In this document: piece by piece, positions 32,873-40,894 of the stretch
How positions within the stretch are numbered: position 1 is the stretch's first letter
Layout of the letters: each line of letters opens with the position of its first letter
Source of the DNA: Curtobacterium sp. BH-2-1-1
Lineage (GTDB): Bacteria; Actinomycetota; Actinomycetes; Actinomycetales; Microbacteriaceae
Assembly (NCBI RefSeq): GCF_001806325.1
Contig: NZ_CP017580.1
Location: 2,852,001 to 2,916,000, forward strand
DNA length: 64,000 bases
Direction of reading: 5' to 3'
Translations under genes and position numbers: made by a program
The notes under the pieces: generated by a model
Told to the model about the DNA's origin: nothing
What the model saw: only the letters and a program-made list of their open reading frames with translations
Databases searched by the model: none

Positions 32873-34084
32873 TCAGGAGACCAGCTGGCGCCCCTCGGCG
32901 AACGTCACCAGCTCGTCGACCCCCGCGGGTGAGAGCGCGTACCCGATGGCGAGCGCCGCCGCCCCCTGGAGCGCCGCGAGCGACCCCGCCCGCGACTGCG
33001 CGATCACCAGGTGTTCCGTGGCGAGGGGCATGGAGCGGGAGTAGACGACCTCGCGGACCCCGGCGAGGAGGTGCTCCCCGGCCTGGGTGATCGATCCGCC
33101 GAGCGCGATGACCGACGGGTTCATGAGCGAGACGCACGTGGCGAGGACCTCGCCGATGTCACGTCCGGCCTGGCGCACCGCCTGGATGGCGTCGAGGTCC
33201 GACCGGTTGACGAGTTCGAGGACGTCCGCGCTGGAGTGCACGTCGTGCCCCTTCGTGCGGAGTCGTCGGGCGATCGCCGGACCGGAGGCGACGGCCTCGA
33301 GGCACCCGGTGTTCCCGCAGTGGCACGGCACGTCACCGGCGCTCGAGACCCGGACGTGACCGATGTCACCCGCGGTGCCCTGCGCGCCGCGCTGGAGCTC
33401 GCCGTCCGAGACGATCCCGGAGCCGATGCCGGTGGCGACCTTGACGAAGAGCAGGTGGTCGACGCCCGGCCAGCCGTGCTCGCGCTCCCCGAGTGCCGCG
33501 ATGTTCACGTCGTTGTCGAGCAGGACGTGGGCGGCGATGTGCGCGCGCAGCCATCCGGGCACGTCGAAGCCGTCCCAGCCCGGCATGATCGGCGGGTTCG
33601 CGGGGCGTCCGGTGGAGAACTCGACCGGCCCCGGGACGCCGATGCCGATCGCGATGACGTCGTCCCGGGCGCGGCCGACCTCGTCGAGGAGCGCGTCGAT
33701 CGTCTCGACGAGCCACGACAGGGTGGGGACCGGGCCGGCAGCGATGTCGATGCGTGCTTCGCGGGTGGCGAGCGGCTCGGCGACGAGGTCGGTGACGGCG
33801 ACGCGGCCGTGGGAGGCCCCGAGGTCGGCGGCGATGACCAGGCGTGCGCGGGGCATCAGCGCCACCTGCGCAGGCGGGCGTCCGCCCGTGGACGCCGCGG
33901 TGTCCACGGGTCCGACGAGCCCGACCTCGATGAGGGCATCGAGGCGCACGCCGATCGTGGAGCGCGCGAGTCCCGTCAGGCTGGCGAGCTCGGCCCGGGT
34001 CCGCGGCACGCCGTCGCGGAGGATCTGGAAGAGCTCGCTCGTCCCGACCGGAGGCGACGCTGCCGTCCGGTTCAAGTCGACCAT
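32873..34084 (-). CDS. ROK family transcriptional repressor
   Basis: A 403-residue regulator. An N-terminal winged helix-turn-helix (GTSELFQILRDGVPRTRAELASLTGLARSTIGVRLDAL, about residues 14-50) is followed by a ROK sugar-kinase-like domain with the ATP/sugar segment ADLGASHGRVAVTD, GIGVPGPVEFSTG, and the zinc cluster CHCGNTGCLEAVASG, which keeps all three cysteines. Some members are xylose, glucose or N-acetylglucosamine repressors. ATG 34084 precedes a typical N-terminus; an in-frame ATG 21 bases upstream is possible. It diverges from the sugar operon, and the inverted repeat at 34123-34149 is its probable operator. Confidence 0.88.
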   Translation of the reverse strand: MVDLNRTAASPPVGTSELFQILRDGVPRTRAELASLTGLARSTIGVRLDALIEVGLVGPVDTAASTGGRPPAQVALMPRARLVIAADLGASHGRVAVTDLVAEPLATREARIDIAAGPVPTLSWLVETIDALLDEVGRARDDVIAIGIGVPGPVEFSTGRPANPPIMPGWDGFDVPGWLRAHIAAHVLLDNDVNIAALGEREHGWPGVDHLLFVKVATGIGSGIVSDGELQRGAQGTAGDIGHVRVSSAGDVPCHCGNTGCLEAVASGPAIARRLRTKGHDVHSSADVLELVNRSDLDAIQAVRQAGRDIGEVLATCVSLMNPSVIALGGSITQAGEHLLAGVREVVYSRSMPLATEHLVIAQSRAGSLAALQGAAALAIGYALSPAGVDELVTFAEGRQLVS

Positions 34085-34122
34085 GTGGGGGAGTGAAGCA
34101 CACATCGAACGCGCCACGCAAC

Positions 34123-34149
34123 GAAGTTCGTCGAAGAACCACGAACTTC
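34123..34149. promoter_or_regulatory. Probable ROK operator
   Basis: A perfect inverted repeat GAAGTTCGT (34123-34131), 9-base spacer, ACGAACTTC (34141-34149). It lies between the divergent ROK gene and the sugar operon, just upstream of the operon's -35, so a bound regulator could affect both promoters. Confidence 0.7.
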
Positions 34150-34152
34150 TGC

Positions 34153-34181
34153 TTGACCGCCGACAAAAGTGGTCATAGTGT
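34153..34181 (+). promoter_or_regulatory. Promoter of the sugar-catabolic/ABC operon
   Basis: TTGACC (34153-34158) and TAGTGT (34176-34181) are separated by 17 bases, a good sigma-70-type arrangement. The 5' leader to GTG 34230 would be about 40 bases and contains CGAGGAG as ribosome site. The operator abuts the -35. Confidence 0.65.
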
Positions 34182-34229
34182 GACGCTCGGTCGACGTCGA
34201 CCACACCATCTCGACGAGGAGAACCCCTG

Positions 34230-34976
34230 GTGACCCAACTGCTCTCGGTCCAGCTCTACACAGTCCGCGACGCCCTCGCTGCCGATCTGCCCGGCACGCT
34301 GCAGCGCATCGCCGACATCGGCTACACGAACGTCGAGGCATTCGGCTTCGTCGACCGCGCCGAGGCGCTGCGCGATGCCCTCGCCGCGGCCGGACTGCAG
34401 AGCCCGAGCGGCCACGCCCGCCTCCTCGACGCCGGCGAGCAGGACCTCGAGCAGATCTTCCACGCGAGCGTCACCGTCGGCCTCACGACCCTGATCGACC
34501 CGCACATCGACGAGGCCCGCTGGACCACCCGCGAGGACGTCGAGGCCATCGCCCGCGAGCTGAGCGCCCTCGCTCCCCGTGCCGCGGACCACGGTCTCAC
34601 TCTCGGCTACCACAACCACGCGTTCGAGTTCTCGAACCGCATCGACGGCGTCTCCGCCTACGAGGTCTTCGCCGACGCGCTCTCCGACGACGTCGTGCTC
34701 GAACTCGACACCTACTGGGTGAAGGTCGGCGGCGACGACCCGGTGGCGATCATCGGCAAGTACGGCGACAAGGTCCAGTTCCTGCACGTCAAGGACGGCG
34801 ACGGTTCGCACGACGACAAGAAGCAGGTCGCCGTGGGCAACGGTGTCATGCCGATCCGCGAGATCATCGCCGCGGCGCCGGACGCGCTGCACGTCGTCGA
34901 GCTCGACGGCCACGAGGGCGACGTCTTCCAGGCCGTCACCGACTCCTACACGTTCCTCGAGGGGGCCCGCGCATGA
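34230..34976 (+). CDS. Sugar phosphate isomerase/epimerase family protein (xylose-isomerase-like TIM barrel)
   Basis: A 248-residue TIM-barrel protein of the AP-endonuclease 2/IolE-IolI type. It begins LLSVQLYTVRDALAADLPGTLQRIADIGYTNVEAFG; metal-site strands include LTLGYHNHAFEF (His), VLELDTYWVKVGGDDP (Glu, Asp), VQFLHVKDGDG (His) and HVVELDGHEGD (Glu), consistent with an E-D-H-E divalent metal centre. GTG 34230 has an AGGAG site. Its stop overlaps the oxidoreductase start (ATGA). Together with that gene it may process a 3-keto sugar or inositol-like compound; the substrate is not evident. Confidence 0.85.
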   Translation: MTQLLSVQLYTVRDALAADLPGTLQRIADIGYTNVEAFGFVDRAEALRDALAAAGLQSPSGHARLLDAGEQDLEQIFHASVTVGLTTLIDPHIDEARWTTREDVEAIARELSALAPRAADHGLTLGYHNHAFEFSNRIDGVSAYEVFADALSDDVVLELDTYWVKVGGDDPVAIIGKYGDKVQFLHVKDGDGSHDDKKQVAVGNGVMPIREIIAAAPDALHVVELDGHEGDVFQAVTDSYTFLEGARA

Positions 34977-36130
34977 CCGACACCACCACCGCGACCGACA
35001 CGCAGGTCGACGCCACCGAGACCACCCGCACCGGCCCGGTCGGCGTCGGCGTCATCGGCGCCGGGGTCATCTCGGACCAGTACCTCTCGAACCTCACGGT
35101 CTTCCCCGACGTGACGGTCCACTTCATCGCCGACATCGACCTGCCCCGCGCAGCGGCACAGGCGGAGAAGTGGGGCGTCGCCGGATCCGGCACGGTCGAG
35201 GAGCTCCTCGCGAACGACGACATCGAGATCGTCGTCAACCTGACCATCCCGGCCGCCCACGTCGAGGTCGCCCTGCAGGCCCTCGCCGCCGGCAAGCACG
35301 TCTGGGGCGAGAAGCCCTACGCCCTCGACCGTGCGAGCGCCGCCGAGCTGCGCGACGCCGCCCGTGCCGCCGGCAAGACCGTCAGCGTCGCTCCGGACAC
35401 GTTCCTCGGCGCCGGGCTCCAGACCGCGCTGCGCACCATCCGCGACGGTCGCATCGGCACCCCGCTCAACGGCCTGACGCTCTTCCAGAGCCCCGGCCCG
35501 GAGTCGTGGCACCCGAGCCCCGAGTTCCTCTTCGCGTACGGCGCGGGCCCGCTGTTCGACATCGGCCCGTACTACATCACGACCCTCGTGCAGGCGTTCG
35601 GCCCCGTGAAGAAGGTCACCGCGACCGCGTCGAAGTCCCGCGCGACCCGCACCATCGGCTCCGGCCCGAAGGCGGGCACCGAGTTCCCGGTCGAGGTCCC
35701 GACGAACCACTCGGCCCTCATCGAGTTCGAGAACGGCGGCAGCGCGCAGAGCGTCTTCTCGTTCGAGTCCGACCGCGGCCGCACCGGCTTCGTCGAGATC
35801 GCGGGCGAGACCGGCACGGTCGTGTTCCCCGACCCGAACAACTTCGACGGCGACACCGAGCTGTACGCACTCGGTTCCGAGGAACCCGAGACGATCCCCG
35901 CCGTGGGGTCCACCTACTCGCGCGGCACCGGCGTGGTCGACCTGGCCCGCTCGCTCCGTGCAGGAGAGGAGAACCGGGTCCCCGGTGCCCTCGCCTTCCA
36001 CGTCCTCGACGTGATGGTCTCCATCGCCGAGGCAGCCGAACGTGGTGAGGCGGTGCTCGTGGAGAGCACCGTCGCACCCTCCCCGACCCTCCCCGAGGGC
36101 TGGGACCCCGCGGCGTCGACCCTGGCCTGA
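34973..36130 (+). CDS. Gfo/Idh/MocA family NAD(P)-dependent oxidoreductase
   Basis: A 385-residue sugar or inositol dehydrogenase. A Rossmann segment VGVGVIGAGVISDQYLSNL (about 17-35) is followed by the family motif GKHVWGEKPYALDRA, where the Lys of EKP is the usual catalytic residue, and by a C-terminal Gfo/Idh/MocA_C domain with FDIGPYYITTLVQAFG (Asp and Tyr/Thr replacing the more common D-x3-H). Residues 1-12 are a Thr/Asp-rich tail. It starts within the previous stop and lies 92 bases upstream of the binding-protein gene, so it is part of the same operon. Confidence 0.9.
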   Translation: MTDTTTATDTQVDATETTRTGPVGVGVIGAGVISDQYLSNLTVFPDVTVHFIADIDLPRAAAQAEKWGVAGSGTVEELLANDDIEIVVNLTIPAAHVEVALQALAAGKHVWGEKPYALDRASAAELRDAARAAGKTVSVAPDTFLGAGLQTALRTIRDGRIGTPLNGLTLFQSPGPESWHPSPEFLFAYGAGPLFDIGPYYITTLVQAFGPVKKVTATASKSRATRTIGSGPKAGTEFPVEVPTNHSALIEFENGGSAQSVFSFESDRGRTGFVEIAGETGTVVFPDPNNFDGDTELYALGSEEPETIPAVGSTYSRGTGVVDLARSLRAGEENRVPGALAFHVLDVMVSIAEAAERGEAVLVESTVAPSPTLPEGWDPAASTLA

Positions 36131-36222
36131 CCGGCCGGAGCGGCACCGCACACACAGCAGCACCCGACAGCACGACCAGTACCACCCCCTGCACCATCTC
36201 AACGACGAGAAAGTAGAGAGTC

Positions 36223-37524
36223 ATGCGCACTGCCATCCGCGCACTGGCCATCACCGCGGCCGCGGCACTCACCGTGACCGGCCTCGCAGCCTGCTCCTCC
36301 GGAGGCTCCGGTTCGTCCGGCGACTCCAAGACGCTCACCTACTGGGCGTCCAACCAGGGCACGTCGCTCCAGAACGACAAGGAGGTGCTGACCCCCGTCC
36401 TCAAGAAGTTCACCAAGGAGACCGGGATCAAGGTCGACCTCCAGGTCATCGGCTGGAACGACCTGCAGAACAAGATCCAGACCGCCGTCACCTCGGGCCA
36501 GGGCCCGGACGTCGTCAACATCGGCAACACCTGGGCGACCTCGCTCCAGGCCACCGGCGCCTTCCAGGAGTTCGGTGACTCGGAGATGAAGGCGATCGGC
36601 GGGTCCGACAAGTTCGGCAAGGTCGCGCTCTCGACCGGTGGCGCGCCCGGCAAGACCGTCACGAGCGTCCCGCTCTACGGCCTCGCCTACGGCCTGTACT
36701 ACAACAAGAAGATGTTCTCGGACGCCGGCATCGAAGCGCCGACCACGTGGGAGGACCTCACCGCCGACGCGAAGAAGCTCACCTCGGGTGACAAGTACGG
36801 TTTCACCATCGCCGGTGGCTCGTACACCGAGAACTCGCACTTCGCGTTCATCACCTCCGCCCAGAACGGCGGCGAGTGGTTCGACAAGGACGGCAAGCCG
36901 ACCTTCACCCAGAAGGCGAACGTCGACGGCATCAAGCGCTACCTCGACCTGATGCAGTCCGACAAGGTCGTCAACCCGTCGAACGCGCAGTACGACAACG
37001 GCACCCAGGCCGTCTCGGACTTCGCGAACGGCAAGGCCGCGATGATGCTCACGCAGAACAACGCGAACGCGACCATCACGTCGCAGGGCATGAAGACGGA
37101 CGAGTTCGGCGTCGTGCCGTTCCCGACCACCGCTGACGGTCAGGACATCGCGTCCTTCCCGGCCGGCATCAACCTGTCGATCTTCAAGAACACGAAGAAC
37201 AAGGACGGCGCGCTCAAGTTCGTCAAGTACATGACGAGCGCGGACACGCAGACGACGCTCGACAAGCCGTACTCGGCGCTGCCGGTGCTCGCCGCGGCTG
37301 CTGACTCGGTCACCGACGAGCAGACGAAGACGTTCCTCGACATCTACAACAACAAGGCGAAGCCGCTCCCGCTGGTGCCCGCCGAGGACCAGTTCGAGTC
37401 CACGGTCGGCAAGGCGATGAACGACATGTTCGCCAAGATCGCGACCGGTTCCACCGTCTCGGACAGCGACATCAAGTCGGCGCTCCAGACCGCCCAGGAC
37501 CAGGTGTCCCAGGCCGCTGGTTGA
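36223..37524 (+). CDS. Sugar ABC transporter substrate-binding lipoprotein
   Basis: Extracytoplasmic cluster-B/D-type binding protein of 433 residues. A lipoprotein signal ends at LAACSSGGSG (Cys at about 24). The mature domain shows TLTYWASNQG, FTKETGIKVDLQVIGWNDLQNKIQTAVTSG in two lines of the family signature, GPDVVNIGNTWATSL, and the hinge-region YGLAYGLYYNKKMFSDAGIEAPTTWEDL typical of carbohydrate-binding proteins (SBP_bac_1). ATG 36223 has a modest site, AAAGTAGAGAG. A large hairpin directly follows, which may stabilise this part of the mRNA and keep binding protein in excess over permeases. Confidence 0.92.
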   Translation: MRTAIRALAITAAAALTVTGLAACSSGGSGSSGDSKTLTYWASNQGTSLQNDKEVLTPVLKKFTKETGIKVDLQVIGWNDLQNKIQTAVTSGQGPDVVNIGNTWATSLQATGAFQEFGDSEMKAIGGSDKFGKVALSTGGAPGKTVTSVPLYGLAYGLYYNKKMFSDAGIEAPTTWEDLTADAKKLTSGDKYGFTIAGGSYTENSHFAFITSAQNGGEWFDKDGKPTFTQKANVDGIKRYLDLMQSDKVVNPSNAQYDNGTQAVSDFANGKAAMMLTQNNANATITSQGMKTDEFGVVPFPTTADGQDIASFPAGINLSIFKNTKNKDGALKFVKYMTSADTQTTLDKPYSALPVLAAAADSVTDEQTKTFLDIYNNKAKPLPLVPAEDQFESTVGKAMNDMFAKIATGSTVSDSDIKSALQTAQDQVSQAAG

Positions 37525-37532
37525 TCCGCCCA

Positions 37533-37573
37533 GGAGGCCCGGGTCGCGTCCGCAAGGACGCGTCCGGGCCTCC
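37533..37573 (+). promoter_or_regulatory. Intercistronic hairpin after the binding-protein gene
   Basis: Outer stem GGAGGCCCGG/CCGGGCCTCC, inner stem CGCGTCC/GGACGCG, loop GCAA (a GNRA tetraloop). It begins nine bases after the stop and has no T-run. Similar hairpins after ABC binding-protein genes usually act as mRNA-stabilising or partial termination structures. Confidence 0.7.
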
Positions 37574-37786
37574 ACCCCTCAGGTCTACGGCCCCTCCCGC
37601 TCCGGGACGGTCGTTTCCAGACCCCTCAGGTCCACGGCCCCGCCCACGTCGAGCCCGCGACCTGCGGTTCCGCACCCGGCCACACGCCGGGGGTGAGCCG
37701 ATCGGCTCACGCATGCCGCGCCTCCCGACCGCTGCCACGGTCCGCGCGAAGCACCCGATCCCCCTCCTGCCGAAAGGCCCCCGCTC
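37574..37786. repeat. Spacer with a 21-bp direct repeat and an 18-bp palindrome
   Basis: Between the binding-protein hairpin and the first permease. The direct repeat ACCCCTCAGGTYYACGGCCC occurs at 37574 and 37621, 47 bases apart, with one or two differences. The palindrome GTGAGCCGATCGGCTCAC is at 37693-37710. AAAGG before ATG 37787 is the permease ribosome site. No open frame here was convincing. Confidence 0.65.
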
Positions 37787-38782
37787 ATGTCCACCTCGGT
37801 CCTGCCCGACTCCGAGCGCATCGACCTGACCCACACGAAGGGCCCGACCACGTCGGGCCGTCCGCCCGGTCGGAAGCGCAAGGGACACTGGCTGCCCTAC
37901 GCGCTCGTCGCGCCCGCCATCCTCTTCGAGCTGCTGATCCACATCGTGCCGATGCTCACCGGCATCTGGATCTCGTTCATCCAGCTCACCAAGTACTTCA
38001 TCGCCAACTGGGGTGCCGCACCGTTCGCGGGGCTGCGCAACTACTCGGTCGTCATCGACTTCGACCAGGCGATCGGCAAGGGCGTCCTGAACTCGTTCCT
38101 CATCACGTGCGGCTTCACGGTCCTCGTGGTCGGGCTCTCGTGGACCTTCGGCATGGCCGCCGCGGTCGCGCTGCAGAAGCCGTTCAAGGGCCGCGGTCTG
38201 TTCCGCACGCTCTTCCTCGTGCCGTACGCGCTGCCGATGTACGCCGGCATCATCACCTGGAAGTTCATGTTCCAGCGTGACTCCGGTGCGATCAACCACA
38301 TCCTCGTGGACCAGCTGCACCTGTTCAACGGCACCGGGCCGTTCTGGCTGATCGGCTCGAACGCCTTCGTCTCGGTCGTCGTCGTGGCGATCTGGAAGAC
38401 CTGGCCGTTCGCGTTCCTCATGCTCATGGCCGGCCTGCAGTCCGTGCCGAACGACGTGTACGAGGCGGCCTCGGTCGACGGCGCGAAGCCCTTCCGCCAG
38501 TGGCGCTCGATCACGCTGCCGATGGTGCGCCCGGTCAACGTGACGCTCGTGCTCGTGATGTTCCTCTGGACGTTCAACGACTTCAACACGCCGTTCGTGC
38601 TGTTCGGCTCGACCGCCCAGCCCCCGGCGGCGGACCTGCTGAGCTTCCACATCTACAACGCGTCCTTCATCACCTGGAACTTCGGCTCCGGTGCCGCGAT
38701 GAGCGTCCTGCTCCTCATCTTCCTGCTCATCGTCACCGGCATCTACCTCGCCGTGACCAACCGGAGGTCCGTCCGTGCGTGA
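37787..38782 (+). CDS. Sugar ABC transporter permease, MalF type
   Basis: A 331-residue inner-membrane permease with a hydrophilic N-terminal tail (about 35 residues) and six or more membrane segments. The EAA loop contacting the ATPase is EAASVDGAKPFRQWRSITLP, near residue 225. It pairs with the MalG-type protein encoded next, whose GTG start lies eight bases before this stop. Start ATG 37787, AAAGG site. Confidence 0.92.
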   Translation: MSTSVLPDSERIDLTHTKGPTTSGRPPGRKRKGHWLPYALVAPAILFELLIHIVPMLTGIWISFIQLTKYFIANWGAAPFAGLRNYSVVIDFDQAIGKGVLNSFLITCGFTVLVVGLSWTFGMAAAVALQKPFKGRGLFRTLFLVPYALPMYAGIITWKFMFQRDSGAINHILVDQLHLFNGTGPFWLIGSNAFVSVVVVAIWKTWPFAFLMLMAGLQSVPNDVYEAASVDGAKPFRQWRSITLPMVRPVNVTLVLVMFLWTFNDFNTPFVLFGSTAQPPAADLLSFHIYNASFITWNFGSGAAMSVLLLIFLLIVTGIYLAVTNRRSVRA

Positions 38783-39614
38783 GACATTCGGCGCCAAGTC
38801 CTTCAAGGTCGTGACCCTGGTCGTCCTGACCCTGTTCACGGTCGTCCCGCTCTACGTGATGATCACCACGGCCATCAAGCCGCTCGGTGACGTGCAGAAC
38901 GACTTCACGTGGATCCCGACGAACATCACCATCCAGCCGTTCATCGACATGTGGTCGACGGTCCCGCTCGGCAAGTACTTCATCAACTCGCTCGTGGTCT
39001 GCACGGTCGCGACGGTGTTCTCGCTGATCATCGCGACCTTCGCCGCCTACGGTGTCTCGCGCTGGAACTTCAAGGGCAAGAGCACCTTCACCACCGCGGT
39101 GCTCTCCACCCAGATGTTCCCCGGCGTGCTGTTCCTGCTCCCGCTGTTCCTCATCTTCACGAACCTCGGGAACGCGCTCGGCATCCAGCTGGTCGGCAGC
39201 TGGACCGGCCTGATCATCACCTACCTGACGTTCACGCTCCCGTTCTCGATCTGGATGCTCGCGGGCTACTTCGAGACCATCCCGCGTGAACTCGACGAGG
39301 CCGCGATGGTCGACGGCTCCGGCCCGATGGGTGCCCTGTTCCGGGTCATCCTGCCCTCGGCGCGTCCGGGTCTGGTCGCGGTCGGCATCTACTCGTTCAT
39401 GACGGCGTGGGGCGAGGTGCTCTTCGCCTCGGTCATGACGAACGGCGACGGGCAGACGCTGGCCGTCGGTCTGCAGCAGTACTCCACACAGACGAACGTG
39501 TACTGGAACCAGATCATGGCGGCGTCCCTCGTCGTCTCGATCCCGGTCGTGATCGCGTTCCTCATCGTGCAGCGGCAGTTCGTGGCCGGCCTGACGGCCG
39601 GTGCGGTGAAGTAG
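38775..39614 (+). CDS. Sugar ABC transporter permease, MalG type
   Basis: A 279-residue permease with six membrane segments (first VVTLVVLTLFTVVPLYVMIT). The EAA loop is DEAAMVDGSGPMGALFRVILP, near residue 174. GTG 38775 overlaps the preceding gene by eight bases. No ATPase gene follows: the operon ends at the perfect hairpin element 12 bases downstream. The importer therefore probably uses a shared MsiK-type ATPase encoded elsewhere, as is usual for actinobacterial sugar importers of this class. Confidence 0.92.
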   Translation: MRETFGAKSFKVVTLVVLTLFTVVPLYVMITTAIKPLGDVQNDFTWIPTNITIQPFIDMWSTVPLGKYFINSLVVCTVATVFSLIIATFAAYGVSRWNFKGKSTFTTAVLSTQMFPGVLFLLPLFLIFTNLGNALGIQLVGSWTGLIITYLTFTLPFSIWMLAGYFETIPRELDEAAMVDGSGPMGALFRVILPSARPGLVAVGIYSFMTAWGEVLFASVMTNGDGQTLAVGLQQYSTQTNVYWNQIMAASLVVSIPVVIAFLIVQRQFVAGLTAGAVK

Positions 39615-39626
39615 GCGGGACCGCCT

Positions 39627-39671
39627 GACGGGAGGCGCGGTGCGGGTCCGACCCGCACCGCGCCTCCCGTC
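39627..39671. repeat. Palindromic intergenic element, GACGGGAGGCGCGG family, copy 2
   Basis: Two perfectly complementary 21-base arms (39627-39647 and 39651-39671; left arm begins GACGGGAGGCGCGGTGCGGG) around a CCG loop, 12 bases after the MalG-type permease gene. Unlike copies 1, 3 and 4 it has no adjacent GGTCGCGACC. Confidence 0.88.
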
Positions 39672-39707
39672 CGTGCGTGCGCTGGTGTGCGGGTGCGTGC
39701 GCCGGCA

Positions 39708-39778
39708 GCGAGACTCGGCCGGGCGGACGCTTTCGCGTCCGTGAGGCCACGAAGGTGTCCGCCGGGGCGAGACTCGGC
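39708..39778. repeat. Direct repeat GCGAGACTCGGC, 59-bp spacing, with internal hairpin
   Basis: GCGAGACTCGGC at 39708-39719 and 39767-39778; between them GGACGC/GCGTCC forms a small hairpin with loop TTTC. It lies upstream of the TolB-like gene. Confidence 0.6.
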
Positions 39779-39804
39779 GGACGGAATCCGGACAGGATGG
39801 GACC

Positions 39805-40737
39805 ATGAGCGAGCCACGCGGGCGGCAACTGCTGCCGGGACAGACCAGCCGGGTGCACATGTACGACGTCGAGAGCCGGACGAGCCGGCTCGTGTTCGAG
39901 TCGAGCTCGGTGCTCGTCGAGGCGCCGAACGTGCTGGCCGACGGCACCCTCGTGCTGAACGGGAACGGCGACCTCTGGCTGCTGCGGCCCCCTGCCGACG
40001 GCGACGCCGTGCTCGACGAGACCGCCCTCGTGCGCGTCCCGATGCCCGGCGTCCCCGAGATCAACAACGACCACGTGCTCGACCCCTCGGGCAACTCCGT
40101 CGTGGTGAGCGCCCGCGACGGGGACCTGTACCGGGTGCCGGTGCCGGCCGGGGGAGCGGCGGCGACCCTCACCGACGTCACCACCGCGCTGCCGGTCGTC
40201 CGGAAGTTCTACCTGCACGGCATCGCGCCCGACGGCGAGACCCTCGCGGCGATCGTCGGGGAGCGCACCGAGGAGGGCGTCTGGACCACCGACGTCGCCC
40301 TCGTCGACCCGGCCACCGGGGACCCGACGTTCCTGACCCGCGACGAGCACCCCGACGACGGCGTCTCGTTCGCGGGCGACATGCTCGTGTGGAACTCGGA
40401 GCGGTTCACGCCGGGCACCGCGCAGCTCGTCGCCCTCTGGCCCGGGGCGACCGACCCGGTCCGGATCACGAACGACGACCGGGTGAACTGGTTCCCGCAC
40501 GTCTCGCCGGACGGTGCCCACCTGCTCTACCTGTCGTACGAGCCCGGCGTGCAGGGCCACCCCGCCGACCACCGCGTGGAGCTCCGGCTCCTGCCCGGCT
40601 CGCTCGTGCGCGGCGCCCGGATCGCCGTCCAGCCGGAGACCCTCGTCACGCTCGAGGGCGGGCAGGGGACCGTGAACGTGCCGCCGTGGTCGCCGGACTC
40701 GCGCTGGTTCGCGTACTGCGACTACCCGGCGGCGTAG
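39805..40737 (+). CDS. TolB-like beta-propeller family protein
   Basis: A 310-residue cytoplasmic protein (no signal peptide) with repeated WD40/PD40-type blades, for example DGTLVLNGNGDLWLL, DPSGNSVVVSARDGDLYRV, APDGETLAAIVGER, HVSPDGAHLLYLSYE and PPWSPDSRWFAYCDYP. Such TolB-family propellers lacking a signal are common in actinobacteria and plants but have no clear function; they lack the peptidase domain of related dipeptidyl peptidases. ATG 39805 follows CAGGAT (39793-39798) by 6 nt, suggesting a leaderless transcript. The gene is isolated between the sugar operon and the MacB-type transporter. Confidence 0.78.
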   Translation: MSEPRGRQLLPGQTSRVHMYDVESRTSRLVFESSSVLVEAPNVLADGTLVLNGNGDLWLLRPPADGDAVLDETALVRVPMPGVPEINNDHVLDPSGNSVVVSARDGDLYRVPVPAGGAAATLTDVTTALPVVRKFYLHGIAPDGETLAAIVGERTEEGVWTTDVALVDPATGDPTFLTRDEHPDDGVSFAGDMLVWNSERFTPGTAQLVALWPGATDPVRITNDDRVNWFPHVSPDGAHLLYLSYEPGVQGHPADHRVELRLLPGSLVRGARIAVQPETLVTLEGGQGTVNVPPWSPDSRWFAYCDYPAA

Positions 40738-40784
40738 CGCCCGGCGCCGGCGCGCACCGCCGGGCGCCGGGCGCCGCGAGTTCA

Positions 40785-40838
40785 CGCGCTGAGCGACAGT
40801 TCACGCGCTCGGTGGCCCGTGAACTGTCGCTCAGCGCG
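40785..40838. repeat. Perfect 21-bp stem-loop with AGCGACA boxes
   Basis: Left arm 40785-40805 (begins CGCGCTGAGCGACAGTTCAC) and right arm 40818-40838 are exact complements around a 12-base loop. It contains GCGACA and TGTCGC boxes resembling those of the paired repeats around the DUF559 gene (50280, 51406). A run of four GGCCCCGGC units follows at about 40857-40890. It lies downstream of the convergent TolB-like and ABC genes and may also terminate transcription. Confidence 0.75.
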
Positions 40839-40894
40839 AAACACCGGCGGAGCAGCGGCCCCGGCGGCCCCGGCGGCCCCGGCGGCCGGCCCGC

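Noticed and set aside
32080-34084. Prophage remnant around the YqaJ-type nuclease
   Set aside because: No integrase, structural or other phage gene lies nearby and the flanks are ordinary metabolic genes.
40857-40890. Four GGCCCCGGC units as a functional minisatellite
   Set aside because: Very short, GC-only and at the end of a convergent gene pair; low-complexity drift is enough to explain it.
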